A stretch of 64,000 nt of DNA from Bacteroidota bacterium (GCA_023387985.1 JAEWHC010000009.1:248001-312000); one strand, 5' to 3'. Shown: positions 26,685 to 36,747, counted from the stretch's first letter. Translations and numbers: made by a program. Notes: generated from the sequence alone by a model not told the origin.

Positions 26685-28277
26685 TCAACCTTTCCGGATC
26701 AGGTAGTTTGCGGCCACACTGTTAAAGGAATCAATTTGCCGGGCTGTCCACCCCGGTTCTTTATGCAGGCAACGGGCCATAATGTCTGCAACGGCTGGTG
26801 CAATGCGGATGGCTTCTGACGCGTTTAAGAACAATGCCCGGGTACGGCGTGCAAGGACATCTTCCACTGTTCTTGCCATTTCTTTTTCTACCGCCCATTC
26901 CACCTGTACGGCATGCAAATTCAATTCGCTGCTCAGCATGTTTTGAGGGGCCTCATTTACCGCTTTGCGAATCTCCCCCGATTCATTGCCGTAAAAGAAA
27001 AGCGGGTCCTGCCAGTTGTTTCCATTTTGATACCCGTAAATTCGGAGGTTTTTGGTAATAGATCTTGTTGCAGGCCATTGCAGCTCTTTTTCCATTTTGT
27101 CAACAAGGTCTTCACCCATTTTCCGGTAGGTGGTCCACTTGCCTCCCAGCATGGTAAACAGGCCGCTTTTTGAAACAATGATCTTATGATTTCTTGAGAT
27201 CGTTTTGGTTTTAATGTCTTTTTGCTGCGGAACAGCAAGGGGACGGAGACCGGCAAAAACGCTCAATACATCTTTTCGTCCCGGAGGGTGCGCCAGGTAA
27301 TTTGCGGCAGTATCCAGGATAAACTGAATTTCATTTTCCAGGGCAACAGGCTCGTCCACTGCTTCATCTACTTCTGTGTCGGTAGTGCCTACTACAAGTT
27401 TTCCATGCCAGGGCACGGCAAACAATACGCGGCCATCGCTCGTTTTTGGGATCATCAGCGCATGTTCGCCGGAAAGAAATTTTTTGTCCAGCACCAGGTG
27501 TATACCCTGGCTTACGGTAATGATCCTGGCCGCCTGTGGTTCATCCATTTGCAAGATGTTGCCCGCGAAAACCCCGGTGGCATTCACTACGGTTTTCGCT
27601 TTGGTTTCAATCGATTTTCCACTTTCCCTGTCGAGGAATTGAACACCGCATATTTTCCCGTCTTTATTTTTCAGCAGGCCGGTAACCGCTGCATAATTGA
27701 TGGCATGCCCCCCCTTTTGCCAAAGGGTTTGCACGAGGTTGATGGCCAGGCGGCTGTCGTCAAATTGCCCATCGTGATAGCTGATGCCGCCAAACAGTTT
27801 TGCCCTTTTGATGCCCGGCAATGCTTTAATCAATTGCCTCGTTGAAAGCCATTGTGATGGCCCGGGACTAAAACCAGATGAGATCCAATCGTAAAACTTA
27901 AGCCCGGTGTAATATTTTACCGCATTTTTCCACGAATACAGTGGAACAATAAAGCTCAGGTTGCGTACAAGATGCGGAGCATTGCGGAGAAGCCTTGCCC
28001 TTTCTACGGCAGCTCCTCTCACCAGGCCAAAATCAGCGTTGGCCAGGTAGCGCACGCCCCCGTGGATGAGTTTGGTGCTGCGGCTCGAAGTGCCTTTTGA
28101 AAAATCATCCCGTTCCAGCAACAATACCTGGTACCCTCTTGTAATGGCTTCAAGGGCAATGCCAATGCCCGAAGCACCGCCTCCAATGATGATAATGTCA
28201 TAGGACATCTGGTCCACCATCTTATCCAGGCATGCCTGCCGGGTGGTCAATGGAAAAAGTGCATTTGCTGAAGGCAT
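26685..28277 (-). CDS. glpD: FAD-dependent glycerol-3-phosphate dehydrogenase
   Basis: Oxidises sn-glycerol-3-phosphate to dihydroxyacetone phosphate at the membrane and feeds electrons to quinone. 530 residues, standard length. N-terminal FAD motif YDIIIIGGGASGIGIALEA near residue 25, SSRSTKLIHGGVRYL near 65 (GlpD signature), VNATGVFAGNI near 235, ISQGIHLVLDKKFL-type substrate segment, GRVLFAVPWHGKLVVGTTDT near 290, and the C-terminal DAO_C domain (HAVQVEWAVEKEMARTVEDVL) near 455. The 18 residues before MVDQMSYD resemble the usual GlpD lead-in, so ATG 28277 is kept. No glpF or glpK nearby. Confidence 0.93.
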   Translation of the reverse strand: MPSANALFPLTTRQACLDKMVDQMSYDIIIIGGGASGIGIALEAITRGYQVLLLERDDFSKGTSSRSTKLIHGGVRYLANADFGLVRGAAVERARLLRNAPHLVRNLSFIVPLYSWKNAVKYYTGLKFYDWISSGFSPGPSQWLSTRQLIKALPGIKRAKLFGGISYHDGQFDDSRLAINLVQTLWQKGGHAINYAAVTGLLKNKDGKICGVQFLDRESGKSIETKAKTVVNATGVFAGNILQMDEPQAARIITVSQGIHLVLDKKFLSGEHALMIPKTSDGRVLFAVPWHGKLVVGTTDTEVDEAVDEPVALENEIQFILDTAANYLAHPPGRKDVLSVFAGLRPLAVPQQKDIKTKTISRNHKIIVSKSGLFTMLGGKWTTYRKMGEDLVDKMEKELQWPATRSITKNLRIYGYQNGNNWQDPLFFYGNESGEIRKAVNEAPQNMLSSELNLHAVQVEWAVEKEMARTVEDVLARRTRALFLNASEAIRIAPAVADIMARCLHKEPGWTARQIDSFNSVAANYLIRKG

Positions 28278-28342
28278 AACCCTGGTTGTTGAATCCGTTT
28301 ATACAGAAATTAAAGCAAAAAGCCGGATGTAAAAATTTACAG

Positions 28343-28987
28343 TCATTTCACCCAATTCCGGATCTGCACTGCTTCAAAAACATAGCAGCCGTTTTGCAAT
28401 TGTTTTACCATTGCCCGCATGGCAGTTGCCAAAAGCGCAGTATCCATGGGTTGCTGTGATTTCAGCAAGCCGATGCGATTGAAAAAGCGAAGGAGCCTGA
28501 CAGCCACACGTTCCATTGGCCGGTCGCTTTTTTTTCTTTCAAGGGTGGGCGGACGGAGGATGATCAGTTTTGGAAATTCCAGTTTTGTTACGGCCGATTC
28601 CAGTTGTCCTTTCATACGCGGGTAAAAAAATCTGGCGGTGGGCGTAGCCATGGCGGAAGAAACCAGCACAAATGTATGCACGTTATTTTCTTTGGCTGTT
28701 TTTGCGAATTGGTATTGATAGTCATGGTCAATTTTCCACTGGGCTGCTTTGCTTCCGGCAGCTTTCAGGGTGGTGCCAATGGCAGAGAAGAGCACATCGC
28801 CGGTTATAAGGTGTTTCCAGTTCTCGGGATCATCAAAATCAATGATATTAATTTTCAGCTTTTCATGTCGTATGCCCGGGTCCCGGCGAACGAAAATATC
28901 CACTTTTTCGAATGCTTCATCATTCAGCAATTGTTCCAAAAGGTCTTTTCCGGTTGCGCCTGTAGCGCCGGCAATGAGGGCATGCAT
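28343..28987 (-). CDS. NAD(P)-binding Rossmann oxidoreductase (HTATIP2-like)
   Basis: 214-residue short-chain-type Rossmann protein: HALIAGATGATGKDLLEQLL at the N-terminus gives the GxTGxxG dinucleotide motif, FSAIGTTLKAAGSKAAQWKI near 65, VLVSSAMATPTARFFYPRMK near 107 (YxxxK-like Y and K) and LIILRPPTLERKKSDRPMER near 145. This matches the atypical SDR group that includes HTATIP2 and bacterial semialdehyde-dehydrogenase-like proteins of unknown substrate. It stands alone with a promoter-like element upstream. Confidence 0.82.
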   Translation of the reverse strand: MHALIAGATGATGKDLLEQLLNDEAFEKVDIFVRRDPGIRHEKLKINIIDFDDPENWKHLITGDVLFSAIGTTLKAAGSKAAQWKIDHDYQYQFAKTAKENNVHTFVLVSSAMATPTARFFYPRMKGQLESAVTKLEFPKLIILRPPTLERKKSDRPMERVAVRLLRFFNRIGLLKSQQPMDTALLATAMRAMVKQLQNGCYVFEAVQIRNWVK

Positions 28988-29019
28988 GGGATTGGATTTT
29001 TCTGCTCAATGAAATTAGG

Positions 29020-29027
29020 CAAAGATT
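29020..29027 (-). promoter_or_regulatory. -7 element upstream of the Rossmann oxidoreductase
   Basis: AATCTTTG on the minus strand, seven of eight matches to TAnnTTTG, with TTG 21 nt further upstream; the start codon follows 32 nt downstream. Confidence 0.4.
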
Positions 29028-29159
29028 GAAAAGAGATGCCATTGCAGGCAATCTTTTTAGCGCAAAGGCCAAATATTCATTGAGTAATAGGCATGATTAG
29101 CGAATCCATTATCATTTAAGAAGCTGTGGATCATTGCTTGCCCTATATTTCGCGTAAAT

Positions 29160-30581
29160 CTATTTCATCTTCATCTTCATGCGGATCCAATCGCTGATTG
29201 TATTCAGCGCCAAGGGAGACATGGTTTGTTCAATTGTGCCATATTCCGAAGGGGAACCTGTTTCCGCTTCCTGAAACAGATGGTTCAGGCCTGGCAATTC
29301 TTTGACGGTAGAACCGGAATTGCCTGCCTTTTTCAGGGCAACCTCAATTGCGCCCAGATTTTCTTTCGGAGGCACTTGCAAGTCTTTTTCTCCATTCAAT
29401 GCCAGTACGGGAATTGTTATTTTTTCCAAAACCGGAGCAGGATCATGCTTCAGGAAGAATTGCATCCAGGGACTTACAAGTTGATTGGCCTGCATGGCGG
29501 CATATTGTTCTTTGCTTATACCCGGAGGAAGCTGGATTGTGGTGTCGGCATTCAACCTGTCCGCCATCATGGTGGTCAGTTCTACGCTTAGTTTGGATTG
29601 ATCCTTATTGTTCACCACGAGGGCAAGCAAGCGGTCATTAAAGGCATTGGCTTCCAGCAATTCTTGCTCATCCGCGCCAGCAGCTCTTGAAATGAGGAGG
29701 TTTTGCATGGAAACAATCTTATATCCCGGCAGGCCTGTCCCGGCCAGCAAAACCATGAAACTTACATCTTTTGAACGGGAAGCCACCATTGGCGCCACCA
29801 TTCCACCTTCACTATGCCCGATCAGGCCGATTTTCAACGGATCTATTTCTTTCCGGGATTTCAGGTAGGCCACAGCGCTTGCCACATCGGTCACAAAGTC
29901 CAGCGAAGTGGCTGTGGAAAAATCTCCGCCAGATTCACCAATGCCCCGGTCATCAAAACGCAGCACAGCGATGCCATTTCGGGTTAAATGATCAGCCAGC
30001 ACAAGGAATGGTTTATGTCCCAGCAACTCCTCATTCCGGTTTTGCGGGCCACTGCCGGTGATCAGTACCACAGCGGGAAAAGGTCCCGGGCTTTTGGGAA
30101 CGGTCAGTGTGCCGGCGAGTGAAATTCCGGCTTCGTTATTTTCAAATTCGAGGTCTTCTGATAAGTAAGGGTAGGGTGGTTCAGGTTCCTGGGGCCGGGA
30201 TGCCTTTGCTGGCGAAATCAACTCAGCGCCCTGTTCGGCTTTCAATCGACCGAGGTTCAACGGAAATTCCATGCCTGATTGCCTGAAGGTTCCGGTGATT
30301 GAATCTTCTTCCAGTTTTCCCTGGTATTCAATGGTGGCGGCGGGTATGGCCAGGATAATTTTACTGCCGACAAATGTGGTGGCCGAAACGGGGATGCCTT
30401 TTGCGCCCTGGTCAGGGCTGTCCATCGTGGACCGGTATCCGTCGCCGTCTTTTTCAATATGAAATACAATGCGCAATTGGGTGTTCTGTACTTTCAACAC
30501 ACCTAGCCACTGGCCAGTGATATCCTGTGCGGTTGCTGATACAAACATTAAAAAAGATAAAAAGGATATGCAGATCTTCAT
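29160..30581 (-). CDS. Secreted alpha/beta hydrolase with N-terminal beta domain
   Basis: 473 residues with signal peptide (ISFLSFLMFVSATAQ). Residues about 20-115 form a beta-rich domain (ITGQWLGVLKVQNTQLRIVF, EYQGKLEEDSITGTF) typical of a Bacteroidota hydrolase subfamily. The catalytic domain has ITGSGPQNRNEEL near 172, LRFDDRGIGESGG near 205, nucleophile in IGLIGHSEGGMVAPM near 250, Asp in VLALNGEKDLQVPP near 395 and His in LPGLNHLFQEA near 430. Substrate unknown; probably a periplasmic esterase or acyl-peptidase-like hydrolase. It ends in KMKMK. Confidence 0.88.
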   Translation of the reverse strand: MKICISFLSFLMFVSATAQDITGQWLGVLKVQNTQLRIVFHIEKDGDGYRSTMDSPDQGAKGIPVSATTFVGSKIILAIPAATIEYQGKLEEDSITGTFRQSGMEFPLNLGRLKAEQGAELISPAKASRPQEPEPPYPYLSEDLEFENNEAGISLAGTLTVPKSPGPFPAVVLITGSGPQNRNEELLGHKPFLVLADHLTRNGIAVLRFDDRGIGESGGDFSTATSLDFVTDVASAVAYLKSRKEIDPLKIGLIGHSEGGMVAPMVASRSKDVSFMVLLAGTGLPGYKIVSMQNLLISRAAGADEQELLEANAFNDRLLALVVNNKDQSKLSVELTTMMADRLNADTTIQLPPGISKEQYAAMQANQLVSPWMQFFLKHDPAPVLEKITIPVLALNGEKDLQVPPKENLGAIEVALKKAGNSGSTVKELPGLNHLFQEAETGSPSEYGTIEQTMSPLALNTISDWIRMKMKMK

Positions 30582-30699
30582 AGGTAATGACTTTAAGTTA
30601 TTCTCCCGGTAGGGTAAACCAGTGTAACAATCATCCGGAATCCCCGGGCTCTAAATTTACACTGCAGTTCCTGAATTATGAATTTCCACCGATTATTTA

Positions 30700-31149
30700 T
30701 TAAACGTTCAACAGCTCACATTCTGCTGCCAGTACACCCATAACGATCTGGGGAGGTTTGCCCCATCGGCTAAAACCATTGTCTGTGAGTACAGGCATAT
30801 GTGAACTGATTCCACCCGTTTCGCCAATGGCCAGTGCAACAATTACTTTTGCTATACGGTGATGCCTGATGACGTAGGAACACATGATGCAGGGCTCATG
30901 GGTGGTCACCAGTAAACAGCCCGAAAGGTCACTCGTTTTCAAGATTTTCCGCGCTGCGCGAATGGCCTCGATTTCCGCATGAAAAGTAATGTCTTCATGT
31001 GTGCGACCCCCTTCTGTTCCTTCGGAAATGATCCGGCCATTTTGCGCCACCACGGAACCCACCGGCGGATCTCCTCTTTCTTTGGCTTTCAGGCCAAGGG
31101 CAATGCACCGGTGCATGAGGTCTTCGTAAGAAAGTTGGTTGTCCGTCAT
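30700..31149 (-). CDS. Cytidine/guanine deaminase-family zinc enzyme
   Basis: 149-residue CDA-fold deaminase. Zinc ligands and catalytic Glu are seen in ITFHAEIEAIRAA (HxE) and THEPCIMCSYVIRHHRI (PCxxC). The N-terminus YEDLMHRCIALGLKAKERGD with PPVGSVVAQNGRIISEG resembles tRNA adenosine deaminase (TadA) and bacterial guanine or nucleoside deaminases. The C-terminal VLTDNGFSRWGKPPQIVMGV differs from TadA and is closer to the guanine deaminase-like group, so the substrate is left open. No purine genes lie next to it; adenine deaminase is 23 kb away. Confidence 0.85.
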   Translation of the reverse strand: MTDNQLSYEDLMHRCIALGLKAKERGDPPVGSVVAQNGRIISEGTEGGRTHEDITFHAEIEAIRAARKILKTSDLSGCLLVTTHEPCIMCSYVIRHHRIAKVIVALAIGETGGISSHMPVLTDNGFSRWGKPPQIVMGVLAAECELLNV

Positions 31150-31291
31150 AATGCATATTCAGGTTGAGATGTTCGGTCGCAGGCTTTTACCTCGCGCCTG
31201 GTGTGGCCTGTTGATGTTGATTGTTCGTCCCTTCCGGCAGGCGCCGGAGGGTCCTGCGGTATCTACGGGCAGGTCAAACGAACCGTTTTAA

Positions 31292-34200
31292 TCATCTCCT
31301 TACCCTTACCGGCCATTCGGGACGCTTTCTTTGCGGAGGCGGGTTTTTCTTCAATTCGTCCAATGCCACCTGTATCGCTTTTTCCAATTGGGGATCATGC
31401 CCCGCCATCACCTTGGCCGGATCCTGCTCCACTTCAATATCCGGGGCAACACCTACATTTTCCACAATAAAACCTTCGTCGGTATAGATCGCCAGGTTTG
31501 GAGCAGTTACATTGCCACCATCCAGGAATTCGGGAAAGCCTAAAACGCCTACCAGTCCGCCCCAGGTACGTTTACCCACCAGGGTGCCCACCTCAAATTT
31601 GCGGAACATCCAGGGTAGCATATCCCCACCAGAGCCTGCCGTTTCATCGATGATCATCACTTTGGGTCCTTCAATGGTTGCACTGGGGGTTTTGATGTCT
31701 TTGCCATAGCGCATATTCCAACTTGCCTGGTAAGGCCGCGTTAGCAACGTAATGTAGTAATCCGCTATCTGCCCGCCGCCATTGAACCGTTCATCAATAA
31801 TGATGGCTTTTTTGTCGGCCTGCGGATAAAAATAACGTTTGAAAAATTCGTGGCCGGCCGTGGTGGTATTGGGCACATACACGTAGGCCACCTGTCCATT
31901 AGTTGCTTTGTCTACTTTTTTAATATTGCCTTCTACCCAGTCCATCTGCCGCAGTTGCGCATCATTGTTTACCGGCACCACTTTCACCGTTCTGCTTCCC
32001 GCCATTTCGGGTTTGCTGTTCAATGTCAGGTCAACGATTTTGCCCGCAGTATTTTCAAAAAAACTGTAAAGATTATCGGTAGCTTTCACTTCTTTTCCAT
32101 TTACCGCAATCACGTAATCCCCCACTTTGGCATTCACACCCGGTTCGGTCAATGGTGAACGCATGTTGGGATTCCAGTTGAGGCCTCCATAAATTTTGGA
32201 AATGCGGAAGCGGTTGTTTTCAACCCCGTAATCTGCGCCCAATAATCCACCACCGATTACATAGTTTTTATTGGGTACATCGCCAGGATTGCCTATGCGG
32301 TGGTGACCAACGGCAAGCTCACTGCTCATCCACTGGATCAGCCTGTTGAGATCAGCACGGTTGGTGACATCAGGTAGGAAGGCTTCATATTTTTTCTTCA
32401 TGGCCGGCCAGTCTGCGCCATGCATTTTTGGGTCATAAAAATAATCGCGGTTTACCCGCCAAGCTTCTTCAAAAATATTCTTCCATTCTTTCAGGGGTTC
32501 AGTCTGCACCTGGATGGCGCCTACATTCAATGTGCCTTTTCCTGGCAAAGGTTTTTCGCCGGTATTGCTTATGGTAAATTGATCGGAGGTAAGTGTCAGC
32601 ATCTTTTTACCATCCGCCGAAATTTCAAAATCCCCGGCGGGCATCACCTCCGTTTCCTTCCGGTTTTTGATGTCGTATTTGTAAAGTGTGCCCACACCAA
32701 AAGAACGCGGCATTTTTGTATAGATTAGTTCATCTTCTTTTCCCATGCCCAGCTTTCCGTAATTGTCTGCGGCAAGCGGAAAACTTACTATACGGGTGTC
32801 AATGCCATCCCAGTCAATCCTGAGGGGTTTTGCCGGCGGAGGTGTTGGTTTCGCATCGGGCTTGGCTGATGCGGTATCTTTTATTTTTTCCTCATCGCTT
32901 TCTTTGGCAAATGGCGAAATGGTTTCTTTTTGGAGGGTAACCAGGTAAATATTGCTGTTGGAGATCATATCCTGGTTGCTCTGATCAAACCAGTTCACCA
33001 CCGGACCCGCGTCTGTTGCCGCAAGGAAAAACAAGTATTTCCCACTCCGGTCAAATACCGGTTTGTCGGCATTGCTAAGGCCATCGGTCAGCGGGTAAGA
33101 TTTTTTTTCATCCACATTGTAAAGAAGAATCTGGCTGAACTGTGTTTCCAGGATCTTTGTGTAGGCAAGCCATTTTCCATCGGCGGACCAATCCCCACTA
33201 AGGTCACGGAATGTACCGGGGGTATAAACCTCATCCGCATTCACCTTTGAGATTGCGCCGGAAGCCACATGCAGCACGTACAAGTTGCGGCCATTGTCTA
33301 CAAACGATATGTAGTCGTTCTTTGGACTCCAGGTAATGGAGGCATAAAACCCTGTGCCATTCAATGTATAGGTTTTTGGAGCTGCCAGTCCATCCTGGTT
33401 GCGGATGTGCAATGCGTATTCACCGGCAGCATCAGAAAAATAAGCGATGCGTGTACCATCCGGCGACCACGCCGGAAATTTTTCATGGGCATCCGCGGTT
33501 GCGGTAATGTTCCTCGGATCGCCTTTTTCGACCGGCACGGTTACGATGTCACCACGAAAATCAAAAACCGCCCTTTGACCGGTGGGTGAAATCTTTGCCC
33601 AGCGGATGTAATCTTTTCCTTTCACAAAGCGGCTGCGCAATTCCAGCAAATCGGTAGCAATGCCAATTTTGAGGCGCTGAGGTTGCTGGCCGGGTGTTAA
33701 TTTATGCAGATATCCTGCTTGCTCAAATACAAGTTCGTTATTGTGCACGCCTGCATTTAAAACAGGAAAATCGCTGAATCTTGTGAGCTGGGTGATTTCT
33801 TTATCTGAAGTATTGTAAGCATACAAATTAAACTCTCCATTGCGGTCGCTGCGGAAATAAATGGTATTGCCTACCCACAAGGGGTTTACATCGTTGCTTC
33901 CCCCTTGGGCTTGTGGAATGTGTTCGGTTTTGCCCGATTTAAAGTCATAGATCCAGATTTTGGAAACTGTGCCACCACGGTAGTTTTTCCATTGTAGAAA
34001 GGCATCATACAGTGGATTGTAGGCCAGCCGGCCGCCATCGGGCGAGAAACTGCTCCAGGTGGCATGGGGAATGGCAACTTCGATTTCGTTGCCACCGTCA
34101 AGCGCAATGGTAAACAGCTTTTGATGCCTTCCGGTATATACATTCCTCGGGCTGCTGAACATAACCGATTTACCATCCGCGCTGAATCCCCTGACTACAT

Positions 34201-34537
34201 CCGGAGCCGGGTGCCAGGTAAGACGTTTCGGTACACCACCTTCGGATGGCACAACATACACATCTGTATTGCCGTCATATTCAGCTGAAAACGCGATGGT
34301 TTTGCCATCCGGAGAAAAATATGGATTTCGCTCCACCCCATCATCAATGGTGAGCCGCCGTGGCTGACTGCCGTCTTTGTTGCTTACCCAAAGGTCATTG
34401 GCATAAATAAAGGCGATCTGGCTTGCACTCACAGCAGGCTGCTGCATCATGCGGGTATCGGAAGTATTCTGGGCCAGAATATGAATGGCCGGCATGCTTG
34501 CAAAAAGCACTGCCAGAACGGAGCATCGGATTTTCAT
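31292..34537 (-). CDS. Tricorn-like S41 protease
   Basis: Exported 1081-residue protein with signal peptide (LAVLFASMPAIHILAQ). Residues about 35-600 are beta-propeller repeats of the PD40/WD40-like kind (NPYFSPDGKTIAFSAEYDGN, FPAWSPDGTRIAYFSDAAGE, GDWSADGKWLAYTK). A charged KDTASAKPDAKPTPPP linker lies near 555-575. After about 680 comes the tricorn core helix domain (WRVNRDYFYDPKMHGADW), a PDZ domain about 760-850 (KVGDYVIAVNGKEV), and the S41 peptidase with Ser969 in DETAGSGGDMLPW and His in SELAVGHHRIG. Close in numbering to archaeal tricorn Ser965. Likely degrades peptides in the periplasm. Confidence 0.93.
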   Translation of the reverse strand: MKIRCSVLAVLFASMPAIHILAQNTSDTRMMQQPAVSASQIAFIYANDLWVSNKDGSQPRRLTIDDGVERNPYFSPDGKTIAFSAEYDGNTDVYVVPSEGGVPKRLTWHPAPDVVRGFSADGKSVMFSSPRNVYTGRHQKLFTIALDGGNEIEVAIPHATWSSFSPDGGRLAYNPLYDAFLQWKNYRGGTVSKIWIYDFKSGKTEHIPQAQGGSNDVNPLWVGNTIYFRSDRNGEFNLYAYNTSDKEITQLTRFSDFPVLNAGVHNNELVFEQAGYLHKLTPGQQPQRLKIGIATDLLELRSRFVKGKDYIRWAKISPTGQRAVFDFRGDIVTVPVEKGDPRNITATADAHEKFPAWSPDGTRIAYFSDAAGEYALHIRNQDGLAAPKTYTLNGTGFYASITWSPKNDYISFVDNGRNLYVLHVASGAISKVNADEVYTPGTFRDLSGDWSADGKWLAYTKILETQFSQILLYNVDEKKSYPLTDGLSNADKPVFDRSGKYLFFLAATDAGPVVNWFDQSNQDMISNSNIYLVTLQKETISPFAKESDEEKIKDTASAKPDAKPTPPPAKPLRIDWDGIDTRIVSFPLAADNYGKLGMGKEDELIYTKMPRSFGVGTLYKYDIKNRKETEVMPAGDFEISADGKKMLTLTSDQFTISNTGEKPLPGKGTLNVGAIQVQTEPLKEWKNIFEEAWRVNRDYFYDPKMHGADWPAMKKKYEAFLPDVTNRADLNRLIQWMSSELAVGHHRIGNPGDVPNKNYVIGGGLLGADYGVENNRFRISKIYGGLNWNPNMRSPLTEPGVNAKVGDYVIAVNGKEVKATDNLYSFFENTAGKIVDLTLNSKPEMAGSRTVKVVPVNNDAQLRQMDWVEGNIKKVDKATNGQVAYVYVPNTTTAGHEFFKRYFYPQADKKAIIIDERFNGGGQIADYYITLLTRPYQASWNMRYGKDIKTPSATIEGPKVMIIDETAGSGGDMLPWMFRKFEVGTLVGKRTWGGLVGVLGFPEFLDGGNVTAPNLAIYTDEGFIVENVGVAPDIEVEQDPAKVMAGHDPQLEKAIQVALDELKKNPPPQRKRPEWPVRVRR

Positions 34538-34697
34538 AGGGCAAAATTTTGGAAATCTAATTTACCCGGAAAATAGGATTCTGTCCAAAAGGAATTTGGT
34601 GAACACTTGATTTTTGGTGGTGAGTGGTTTGAATGTCTGATGTCAATCTCCAAAAAAATTTTCACCTCGCCAACCGGCACCATGAGCCGACATGCAT

Positions 34698-35291
34698 TTA
34701 CCGCAGGTTCTCTTCCAGAATTAAATTGAATTTCACCACGAACTCATCGGCTACCTCCACCACTTTCCCCATAAAAGTGGGTTCCATTTTAAAATCACTG
34801 AGGCGAAATAGAGAAGCGCCCGAAAGGATAAGCTGGGCATTGTTCCGTTGAAACCGGATTGGGATATCATAAATATTTGTCACACCGGCCAGCGTAATTT
34901 CTACTTTTACCAATTGTTGCTTGTCCAATGGTGAAGCAAGATTGAGCTTTTCATTGGTATGAAAATAACGGATCTGCAGGTTGGGATGTTTGTCCGCCTT
35001 CAGGGTTTTTCGCATATTGGTATTGTAAAAAAAATTCCCACAGCCCAGGTCTTTTACAGGCATTATGATTTTGCCTTCTATTTTCGTCCTGCTTCCATCA
35101 GGAGTAAATATTAATGGCTCCTTTTGGGTGAAGGCCGGGTTTACACAGGTAATGGAACTTACGTTAGAAGTTGCCACCACGGTTAACGAGCTTGGCTTTA
35201 TGATATTCCAGGTCGATTGGCTGAACAGGCCGTAACCAGGGGCGAGAAAGCAAGCGGCAATAAGAACAATACGGTTTTTCAATTTTTTCAT
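34698..35291 (-). CDS. YceI-family periplasmic protein
   Basis: 197 residues with signal peptide (IVLIAACFLAPGYGLFSQ). The rest has the YceI lipocalin-like pattern: STWNIIKPSSLTVVATSNVS, DGSRTKIEGKIIMPVKDLGC, RKTLKADKHPNLQIRYFHTN and VKVEITLAGVTNIYDIPIRF. YceI proteins bind isoprenoid or other lipids in the periplasm. It follows the porin gene but across an intrinsic terminator. Two YceI-like genes in 2.6 kb, one on each side of the same porin, suggest a functional set. Confidence 0.8.
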   Translation of the reverse strand: MKKLKNRIVLIAACFLAPGYGLFSQSTWNIIKPSSLTVVATSNVSSITCVNPAFTQKEPLIFTPDGSRTKIEGKIIMPVKDLGCGNFFYNTNMRKTLKADKHPNLQIRYFHTNEKLNLASPLDKQQLVKVEITLAGVTNIYDIPIRFQRNNAQLILSGASLFRLSDFKMEPTFMGKVVEVADEFVVKFNLILEENLR

Positions 35292-35340
35292 AGGGCTCTT
35301 AAATAAACGTTCTTTTGAGATGCAGGTTACAGGAAGGGAT

Positions 35341-35373
35341 AAAAAACGGGCTGCCTGGAAAAGCAGCCCTTTT
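35341..35373 (-). terminator. Intrinsic terminator after the porin gene
   Basis: On the minus strand GGGCTGC and GCAGCCC (complements of 35363-35369 and 35348-35354) pair across an 8-nt loop and are followed by GTTTTTT. It lies 23 bp after the porin stop codon and before the second YceI gene. Confidence 0.8.
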
Positions 35374-35395
35374 ACTATAAGCCAGCATCAATCTA

Positions 35396-36703
35396 TCAGA
35401 AGCCTACAATGGCTTCAAAAACAAATCCATTGAATTTACCTTCACGGAAAATACTGCTGGTTGGGTAGTCCTTATAGTTTTGACTAACGATTTCCACTTT
35501 AGCCAAAACCTGGGGAGTTACGAACCAGCCACCACCAACTGCAAAACGGCTAATTGTTTGCTTGTCGTTGCTGCTTGCCAGCATTTTACCATTTACGGTG
35601 TTGTAACGGGCGCCAAGGAATACATTCTCCTGGGGTCCGAAACGGTATACGAGATCACCAGCAATCTGGTTGAATCCACGAGCGTCAAAATCTGCATTCT
35701 TTTCGGCTTGTCCGCGGCCTTTTGCAGTTTCAAAAGTTCCGAAGAATTCCAATCCGCTTGCTTTAACCAAAGCGTTCAACTGGGCGGCGGCAACCTGCTG
35801 AGAAAATCCAGGGTTAACCCGGCCGGAGAAAGCGTTGTCTTTAGCATTTGCAGTTGCACCTTCCATTACGAAGAAATAGTTACTACCGGTGCGGTCGCCA
35901 CTGAACAGGGTGCTGCGGCCGGGAGCGTTGTTGTAGTAAACAGAACCGGCTACACGCAGACGTACATCTTCTCTTCCTGCATGGTTGTCGTAAGCCAGTT
36001 TACCATAAATGGAAGGGCTGCGCTTAACTTCTGTTCCAGCTACGATAGGAACCTGGTAACCACCATTGATTAAACCATTGCTCAAACCACCCATAACCAT
36101 TATGTTACCAGCATGGTATTCTACTTCGGCAGCTACTTCAGTTGCAAAAGCGTCAACAATGTAGTTCTCCATGAATGGGTTGTAGAGGCTATGACCACCA
36201 TCGCTGCGACGGAAGTGCGCATCACCATAGTTAACTTCCATATGTCCCACTTTAACGCGAACATTTTCCATCAATCTGTCCCAACCTTCACCTTTGAAAG
36301 GAAGCTTGTCGAATTGGATAAATCCACCTTTCACCCATGCTTCATTGTGGTGACGGGAACTCAGGTAAGTATTCAGGTTCAGGCTGATGCCTTCGCTAAC
36401 CAAAAAGTCGGTGTACAGGTTGGCTTGTGCAATACCGAAACCAGCTTTCAGGCGGGGATAAAGAGCAGTACCACCAGCGTTTTCATGAGAAAGGCTTTGG
36501 AATTGCTGCGTGAAACCTGCACCGATTTTGGCTTTCAGGCCGGAAATTGGGGTAGTAGCTTCTTTTTGAGGCTCAAATACGTTGATACCACTTTGATCAA
36601 GGGGCCTGTAGTTTTCCCAGGGTTTGGCATCAACAGTAACTTGGGAGAAGGCGGCTGTGTACAATAAGAACAGAGATATTGTACTTAAGATTATCTTTTT
36701 CAT
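35396..36703 (-). CDS. Outer-membrane beta-barrel porin-like protein
   Basis: 435 residues with signal peptide (ILSTISLFLLYTAAFSQ). The mature chain alternates short amphipathic strands (KAKIGAGFTQQFQSLSHENA, FGIAQANLYTDFLVSEGISL, VRVKVGHMEVNYGDAHFRRS) and ends with an aromatic residue (FVFEAIVGF), as expected of a barrel inserted by the BAM machinery. The DGGHSLYNPFMENYIVDAF segment resembles loops of Bacteroidota porin-like proteins. Codon choice is strongly biased and a good terminator follows, suggesting high expression. Substrate unknown. The upstream YceI gene ends 44 bp away and is probably in the same transcript. Confidence 0.78.
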   Translation of the reverse strand: MKKIILSTISLFLLYTAAFSQVTVDAKPWENYRPLDQSGINVFEPQKEATTPISGLKAKIGAGFTQQFQSLSHENAGGTALYPRLKAGFGIAQANLYTDFLVSEGISLNLNTYLSSRHHNEAWVKGGFIQFDKLPFKGEGWDRLMENVRVKVGHMEVNYGDAHFRRSDGGHSLYNPFMENYIVDAFATEVAAEVEYHAGNIMVMGGLSNGLINGGYQVPIVAGTEVKRSPSIYGKLAYDNHAGREDVRLRVAGSVYYNNAPGRSTLFSGDRTGSNYFFVMEGATANAKDNAFSGRVNPGFSQQVAAAQLNALVKASGLEFFGTFETAKGRGQAEKNADFDARGFNQIAGDLVYRFGPQENVFLGARYNTVNGKMLASSNDKQTISRFAVGGGWFVTPQVLAKVEIVSQNYKDYPTSSIFREGKFNGFVFEAIVGF

Positions 36704-36747
36704 AAACAGTTTGTTTAATTGGTTTTTACTTTTTTAAATTGGATTGG

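Noticed and set aside
30700..31149. TadA tRNA adenosine deaminase
   Set aside because: Zinc motif matches the whole deaminase superfamily; the C-terminal half is not clearly TadA, so no symbol was given.
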